Part shown: in pieces, positions 58,740-64,000 of the stretch | How the letters are laid out: every line of letters begins with the position of its first letter | Position numbering within the stretch: the first letter of the stretch is position 1 | Origin: Cryptomeria japonica | Lineage: Eukaryota; Streptophyta; Pinopsida; Cupressales; Cupressaceae | NCBI RefSeq assembly: GCF_030272615.1 | Contig: NC_081413.1 | Location: forward strand, 165,241,080-165,305,079 | Length of the DNA stretch: 64,000 bases | Direction of reading: 5' to 3' | The notes under the pieces: generated by a model | Seen by the model: only the letters and a program-made list of their open reading frames with translations | What the model was told of the DNA's origin: nothing | Databases searched by the model: none | Made by a program: the position numbers and the translations under genes

Positions 58740-59553
58740 GCAATATTCCTTGTAAAGAGCACAATTAACTTATGTTCTAGGTGACTCCATTTCCATGATA
58801 GCCTTGACTTTTTCAGGATCTACTTCAATTCCACAAGTTGATATAATGTACCCAAGGAGCTTTCTAGAGGTTATCCCAAATGCACATTTCTTTGGATTTA
58901 ATCTCAATTGATATCTTTCCAACCTATCAAAAATCTTGCTTAAAATGTTCAAATGTTCTTGTCTTGTATGAGATTTTGCAAGTATGTCATTGACATAATC
59001 TTCCATAAATGTATGCATCATATCATGGAAAATTGTTTTCATAGCCCTTTGATAAGTCACTCTTGCATTCTTAAGCCCAAATGGCATAACATTCCAACAA
59101 TATGTTCCCCACGTGCAGGTGAAAGCTGTCTTTTCTTGATCTTTAGGTGCAATTATTATTTGATTATATCTTGAGAAGCCATCCATTAATGAAAACATCT
59201 CATGCCCTGCTGATAAGTCTACTATTATATCAATGTTTGATAGCGGGAAATCATCTTTTGGACATGATTTATTCAGATCTTTGAAATCTGTATAGACTCT
59301 TATACTTTTATCTAGTTTTGATACTGGTACAATACTTGAAACCCATTCTGGATAAGCAACAGGTCTTATAAAACCCGCTTCTAATAGTTTCTTTAGCTCG
59401 GTTTTTACAAGAAGAGCAATGTGCGGATGTATCTTTGTTAGCTTTTGCTTTTAAATCCACATTAAGATGATGCATGATAAGATATGGATTAAGTCCTGGC
59501 ATATCTGCATAGGACCAAGCAAAATTTATTTGCCTTTTCTTAAAGAATTCCAT
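58740..59553 (-). pseudogene. Element D reverse transcriptase
   Basis: The start is broken. The frame 59553-59308 overlaps the front of the domain, and the right reading (KLLEAGFIRPVAYPEWVS-like, then VYTDFKDLNKSCPKDDFPL) is recovered only by changing frame around 59400. The frame 59198-58770 holds MFSLMDGFSRYNQI, EKTAFTCTWGTYCWNVMPFG and FMEDYVNDILAKSHTRQEHL, where the catalytic YVDD is now YVND (near 58990), a G-to-A change that removes a metal-binding Asp. It ends near 58740 in the connection region with GIEVDPEKVKAIMEM. It copied element RNA into DNA and is inactive here. Confidence 0.87.
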
Positions 59554-62015
59554 GTATTCTTTCCTCTTTGTTTTTTATAATGAGGCAGCATAATGAAGTA
59601 TTTTAGGATCCTTTGATGTACCAATGTTTACTGCTTCTGTTGGTTCTATCAGGATAGTAGATCTCTCTTGAAAATATGCAGGAAGAATGTCAAATTTTTC
59701 ATCCTCTGGCGCCTCAAAGAGGTTTTCACCATCAGATACATCTTTTGTTTTCCCTTTTGATTGATCTAGTGTTTCCATGAAATGGTTTTCAATAATAGGT
59801 CTCTTTCCTTTTTTTATTTCACTTTTGCGACTGGAAAGTTTGGAATTCTCCTAGCTACGAGAAACATCACTTGATTATGCAATGGAAGATACCTTAGGTG
59901 GGATGGGTTCAGCACCATTAAGGTACATGACTAAGTCATGATCATTGGAAAAGACATTCAGTTCAGGGTTATCTAAATTATCTCAATCAATCAGTTCAGG
60001 ATGGAGAAGGGGTAAGTCATAATCACTGTCATCATTAGGTGTTTCAATGTTCATGACATAATGATCATAACTTGGCATAGAATAGGTACTGTCATAGATT
60101 AAATGTTTTTGAAAATTGTCTTTCCCAAGCGTCTCAGAATTAGACCTGACAAAATCAATATTAGCATTTTGTAGTTCACACTCAAGTGGTTCTTCAACTG
60201 ACATTTGTCCCTTAAATGAATGGATTATATCAACACACACATCTTTAATACTGCAAATTCCTTCTTGATTGACCTCAGTTGCATTTTGGAGTTGATGTTA
60301 GGATTCCCAAAGATACTGAGAGGGGGGGTGAATCAGTATCTAACCAGTTAATGGATTTTCTAAACTTATTAAATGAATTGCATGCCAAAACAGTGTACTA
60401 GTAAAAGAGAAATAATGCAATAAATAAGATCAATAACCACAACATAGAAAGCACACCATAACACAATATTTTTAACGAGGAAACCCGGTGTGGGAAAAAC
60501 CTTGGTGGGATTTGTGACCCACAATATTCACTCACTGGCCAATAAATGAATATTACTTACAAACGTGGTGCCTGCACATGTAGGAAGGCTCACTGCCTAG
60601 AGATCACTGCTCAAATACAAAAAGGGAAGTCTCACTGACTTACAAAAATGGATTATGTAAATCCAATATCATGTACTACTTCAGTTCAGCATCTGCTATG
60701 CCAGGTTCAGTACCGGTTTAAGCTCATACAACTTCCATAAACCTTATTCCAAAATCTACCTTAATATTTGCATCTGCCTATTACATTCCATACATGCTTA
60801 TACAAATGATTTACAAGATCTCATACTTATATGATTCCTATTACAATTTGCCTTATCAGCTTTACAAAAAGATTTTATAATTAAATACAAAATATAATAA
60901 ACAAAATCCTGTCGGTTGGGTGTCAGTAAACATCTTTGTCATTGTCGTTGCCAGTGCTTGTGCCAGTGCCTGTGTTGGTGCCATAGGATTTTAAGGTTGC
61001 CATCAATGACAATACCTTCAATCACCTACAATTTCTCATTGGAGTGTGCATTTTCCAACAGTTGACATACTTGTGTACTTGTTAAAGAGGATTCTTTTGC
61101 TAAATTTTCTCCTTTCATTTCAACTTCTTCTGGACAAATAGTCAATCCAACTTGACTGTCTCTTAATTCTTCTATGGTTCTGCCACATTGGGATACATCT
61201 TGTTGCTCTTTTGATGAAAATGTTGTATTTCTAGATGCTTGATTTGTACTTGTTTGTACTTCTTGTGTCATTACTTCTTTGCCTTTGTCATTCCCTTTCC
61301 TTTTTACATACGCCTCTTTTCTCTGAATTCTGAGTTTTTCTTGCCTTCTTTCTAACTCCATCTTTTGTTTTGCAATAGACAAGTCTTCATTTGTGATAGT
61401 TGCTTGGTCTTCATTGTGTTCCTTACTTGATGTAGTAGATAAGATATCTCGACTCCATTCATATTCATTTGAATCTATCTCTTAATCCTAGTCTAGGATT
61501 TCTCCACTATACCATACTAGAATGTCGTATGGTGCAAAAAGTTCTCTGATTTCCGCCATCTCTATTTTTACTATTTCTAGAATATCTTGTTCAGATTTTG
61601 CATTTGTTTGTATTTTTAGAACTTGTTGACAAGATTTTTCTTTACCTTGGATGGTAATCTCCTCTTCTTTCTTTTCATGTTCTTCTTGCTTCTTTTGTTT
61701 ATTGGTTACTATTCCGGCCGCTTGATGTAGCTTTTCTTGCCAATTTTCTTCTTTAGAAACTGATTTCTTCTTCCATTTGTGTTGTTGATGGTTATGTTGC
61801 CTTTGATTGGATTTTAGATATCCAAGCCCAGATTTATCTTCTTTGGATTGCGAGTGTGGACAAATAAGTTCTGAAATACCTTGATGTTGCTTACCAATTG
61901 GTCCTTTTCATTCATATCCCATTTTTTGCATGATTTCATAACCTTTGCCATATTGTTTCATGAGAATATTGACTTCTCCTGCTATTGCTATAGTTTTATC
62001 TTCATCCTTGTACAA
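59554..62015 (-). pseudogene. Element D protease-RT linker region, interrupted by a solo LTR
   Basis: Tat-type elements have a long, poorly conserved polar segment between protease and RT. Here it survives as broken minus-strand frames: 61382-61026 (start helical and basic, MELERRQEKLRIQRKEAYVK), 60240-59983 (acidic), and 59778-59575. The block ISWTFSWSYADMPGL-like text before the RT (59553 region) corresponds to the conserved start of the RT module. The stretch 61383-62015 is rich in K, E, Q and S in all minus frames and broken by stops. The solo LTR 60296-61060 lies inside and explains the gap between frames. No enzyme domain is expected or seen. Confidence 0.6.
60296..61060 (-). repeat. 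Solo LTR of the element E family, antisense, with TSD
   Basis: A 765-bp sequence, reading TGTTGGAAAATGCACACTCC to GGGAATCCTAACA on the minus strand, matches the E LTR throughout. It is flanked by the exact target duplication GTTGA (60291-60295 and 61061-61065). No internal domain remains, so a full element was probably removed by LTR recombination. Confidence 0.95.
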
Positions 62016-63233
62016 CTAACCAAGAATGTCTTTGTCATCATTTTCCTCTTCAAGAGTTCCAGCACTAACAAATGTTCCTTTAAACATATGTTTTGATCTT
62101 TCTGATGTCTTTGATTGAATATCTATAGGCTTTCCATATGACTTAGGGGAAAGTGGGAAATTATGCAAAGAATATTTTCCCATTCCTTCATCATTTAATT
62201 TGAGCTTTTCCTCAAAATTTTCCCATAACTTTGCTTGAATTTCTTTGGTAGGATATATTGATTCTCTGTTATGTGGAACTCTTGTATCTTGTGTGGGCTT
62301 CAAATTATTGCAATATTGACTAGAATCTGCAATTATAGTGATCTCTTGTCCTTCATGAGGAAATTTCACACATTAATGATATGTAGAAGGAACTGCTTAC
62401 ATCTTGTGAATCCATGGTCATCCTAGAAGAATGTTGTAAGAGAGGTTCAAATATAAAACCTGACACAATGTATCCCTTTCCACAGGTCCTATTCTTATTG
62501 GTAGCATAACAGTTCCTTTAGAAGAACGTTCTGCTTCATCATAAGCCTTGATGGTTATTTTCTTTTTCGGGTCCACTGCATTTTCTGAATATCCCAAAGC
62601 TTTTATCAAAGTTAATGCACAAATGTTTAAGCCGGATTCTCCATCTATGAGTACACATTTGACACAAGTTTTATTAATGGAGACTTCAACATGTAAGGGA
62701 GCATTGTGAGGGTGTTGCAAGGATGCGTCATCATTTTCAGAAAATGATAAGCAATGAGGAGCTATGAGGTGTCCTACCATGTTTTGGAGCTGATCTATAT
62801 CCAAATCTTTTGAAACTATTGTTTCTGCTAAAGCTTTCTCCAAAATTTCCTTATGCATAGGTGAAACCTTGAGAAGTTCCAGAATTGGTATTTGAGCAGG
62901 TATTCTTTGTAATTTCTCTACTAAATTGTATTGTTGTGAAGTGGATGTTGGGTCTTTTGCTATACCTGGAAAGGTAATCTTTGCTTTGCTTCTCGTAATA
63001 ACATTTATTGGCTCTGAAGATGGATTATCTTTAACAATGATCACATTTACCACATCATCATATGTATAAGTGTAATTCACTTTGGCTTTTCCTTTGTCAT
63101 CTTTTATTTGGGATGGTTCACCATTGCTATAATTCAAAAGTGGAGTTTTGAAAGCCAGGTGTGATTCATTTGTCTTATGGCTATCCACTATGATGGTTCC
63201 ATTATCAATTAGATCTTGGATAAGGTGCTTCAA
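62016..63233 (-). pseudogene. Element D protease region
   Basis: The frame 63233-62418 begins in the post-knuckle helix (HLIQDLIDNGTI), passes LLKVSPMHKEILEKALAET and HNAPLHVEVSINK, and reaches the aspartic protease: VLIDGESGLNICALTLI near 62640, ITIKAYDEAERSSKGTV and LNLSYNILLG at 62420. A shift follows, and 62369-62016 continues with MKFPHEGQEITIIADSSQYC and a polar linker. The active site has DGES where DSG is usual. Element C has DGGAG at the same place, so a Gly after the Asp is a family trait. Element C and D proteases are readily aligned. The protease would cut the gag-pol precursor. Confidence 0.83.
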
Positions 63234-64000
63234 TCTCTGACAATCATTTGTTAGGTGTCCTTTATTCCGATGGTAATTGCAAAAATGATTGTCAATCCAC
63301 CAATTTGGCTTGATTGGTGGTTCATAACTTCTTGCTTATGGTAAAATAATTAATTTGTTGGCAAGCAGAGATTTTAAAGCTGATTCTAAAGGTTCTCCAA
63401 TGTTTCTGAATTTCCTCCGAGGATTGGAGAAAAAGGACTTGGATTTATTGTTTTCTAGATTGTTATTGCTTGGGATTTGACTTGATAGATTAAAAATTGG
63501 TTGTTGTTGTTGTGTAGTACTATTATCATCATTTCCTTCATTGCTGACATTCCTATTCTTTGACTATAACTTGGGTTTATCATTGTTGTTGTTGTTGTAT
63601 GAATTATTGTAAAGTTTTAGCTCTCCTTTCTTTACCATTGTGTTCTCTATTTTCAAACCATTCTTGATCATTTTGGCAAAAGAGGGAGGACATTGCATTC
63701 TTAGTCGATAACTCATTTCACTGATAAGATTATCAATGAATATATCCATCTTTTCTTGATCAGGTACATCTCGGTGATACCTATTAAGCATGCATTTCCA
63801 TAATTGTAAGAAGATCATAAAATATTCACTATTCTTTTGTTTAACATTGCAAAGATCCAGCATCATTATCTCATTCCTTATATTATAGGAGTATTGTGAA
63901 ATAAATCTATTCACAAGTTCTTCAAAAGATTTGATTCCGGATGGTAATCTTGAAAACTACTCCATTGATTGTCCATTTAAACTTCTAGGAAAAAGACACA
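63234..64000 (-). pseudogene. Element D gag (partial, runs off the window)
   Basis: The frame 63914-63564 shows the retrotransposon gag core (FISQYSYNIRNEIMMLDLCN, EYFMIFLQLWKCMLNRYHRD, MDIFIDNLISEMSYRLRM) and an asparagine-rich linker. The zinc knuckle lies near 63290-63240, with YHRNKGHLTNDC visible, but its first Cys position is hard to place because of a shift. The N-terminus continues beyond 64000. Asparagine and glutamine tracts at 63500-63600 come from TTG/ATT-type simple repeats. It is homologous to the element C gag, with lower conservation and more stops. Confidence 0.8.

Larger units (their letters stand above)
53760..64000 (-). mobile_element. Element D: Ty3/gypsy (Tat-like) retrotransposon, both ends missing
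   Basis: On the minus strand from the window edge: gag (64000-63240), protease (63233-62016), a variable linker split by a solo LTR, RT (59553-58770), RNase H and second RNase H (58629-57720), integrase (57713-56450), 3' non-coding region, and the antisense PMD fragment. Order and motifs match element C, of which this may be an autonomous relative. The 5' LTR lies outside the window and the 3' LTR was lost at the E junction. Confidence 0.85.

Overview
This is 64 kb of AT-rich plant nuclear DNA made almost entirely of nested, mostly decayed LTR retrotransposons. I see no convincing host gene, no rRNA or tRNA gene, and no CRISPR array. The long LTRs, deep nesting, old pol-less derivatives and lack of genes over 64 kb suggest a large plant genome, most plausibly a gymnosperm (conifer-like). 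That assignment is an inference from element style, not from a diagnostic gene.

Layout, left to right. (1) 1-2335: minus-strand relic of a pol-less Ty3/gypsy element (gag C-terminus and protease, then an LTR starting TGTAGTGCCCC at 311). (2) 4533-5291 and 17310-20041: an old Ty1/copia element (F). It is split by element G (5297-17304, TSD CAAAT), a non-autonomous LTR element with no pol. G has a coiled-coil ORF1 with five zinc knuckles and a long ORF2 I do not recognise. G's 3' LTR is itself split by a 4-kb solo-LTR-like insertion (12536-16560, TSD GAATC/AAATC). (3) 20042-21274: unidentified insert. (4) 21275-29072: copia array made of a truncated 3' end (H), an LTR, a full-length internal domain (I), and an LTR. 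A partial LTR and the start of a related element (B) follow. (5) B is split by gypsy element C (31410-42614, TSD GTAAG, LTRs about 1% different), which reads on the minus strand. (6) 42620-43555: rest of B, ending abruptly against a truncated copy (A') of another copia family. A', an LTR, a full-length element A and an LTR follow (43556-51583). (7) 51584-53759: 3' half of a second non-autonomous element (E). (8) 53760-64000: a large minus-strand Ty3/gypsy element (D) of the Tat type (CHHC knuckle in the gag of its relative C, second RNase H). A solo LTR of the E family sits inside it (60296-61060, TSD GTTGA).

How the parts work together. Elements G and E carry no polymerase. They share with copia I/B the primer-binding site and leader, a C-rich box at the LTR end (ATTCACCCCCCCTCTCAG) and the polypurine tract GCCAAAGGGGGAGATTG. 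The simplest reading is that they were copied in trans by that copia family. Gypsy C has lost RT, RNase H and the integrase core but is the youngest insertion, so it too was probably mobilised by a relative such as D.

The most notable content is a plant mobile domain (PMD) gene captured in antisense by the gypsy family. In C it keeps a TATA-like box, a start exon, a GT...AG intron and the PMD core exon. In D the C-terminal exon survives. The intron would survive retrotransposition because it lies antisense to the element's genomic RNA. Almost every coding region carries stops, and most of those I inspected look like CAG, CGA or TGG changed by C-to-T or G-to-A transitions, as expected for methylated, silenced repeats.
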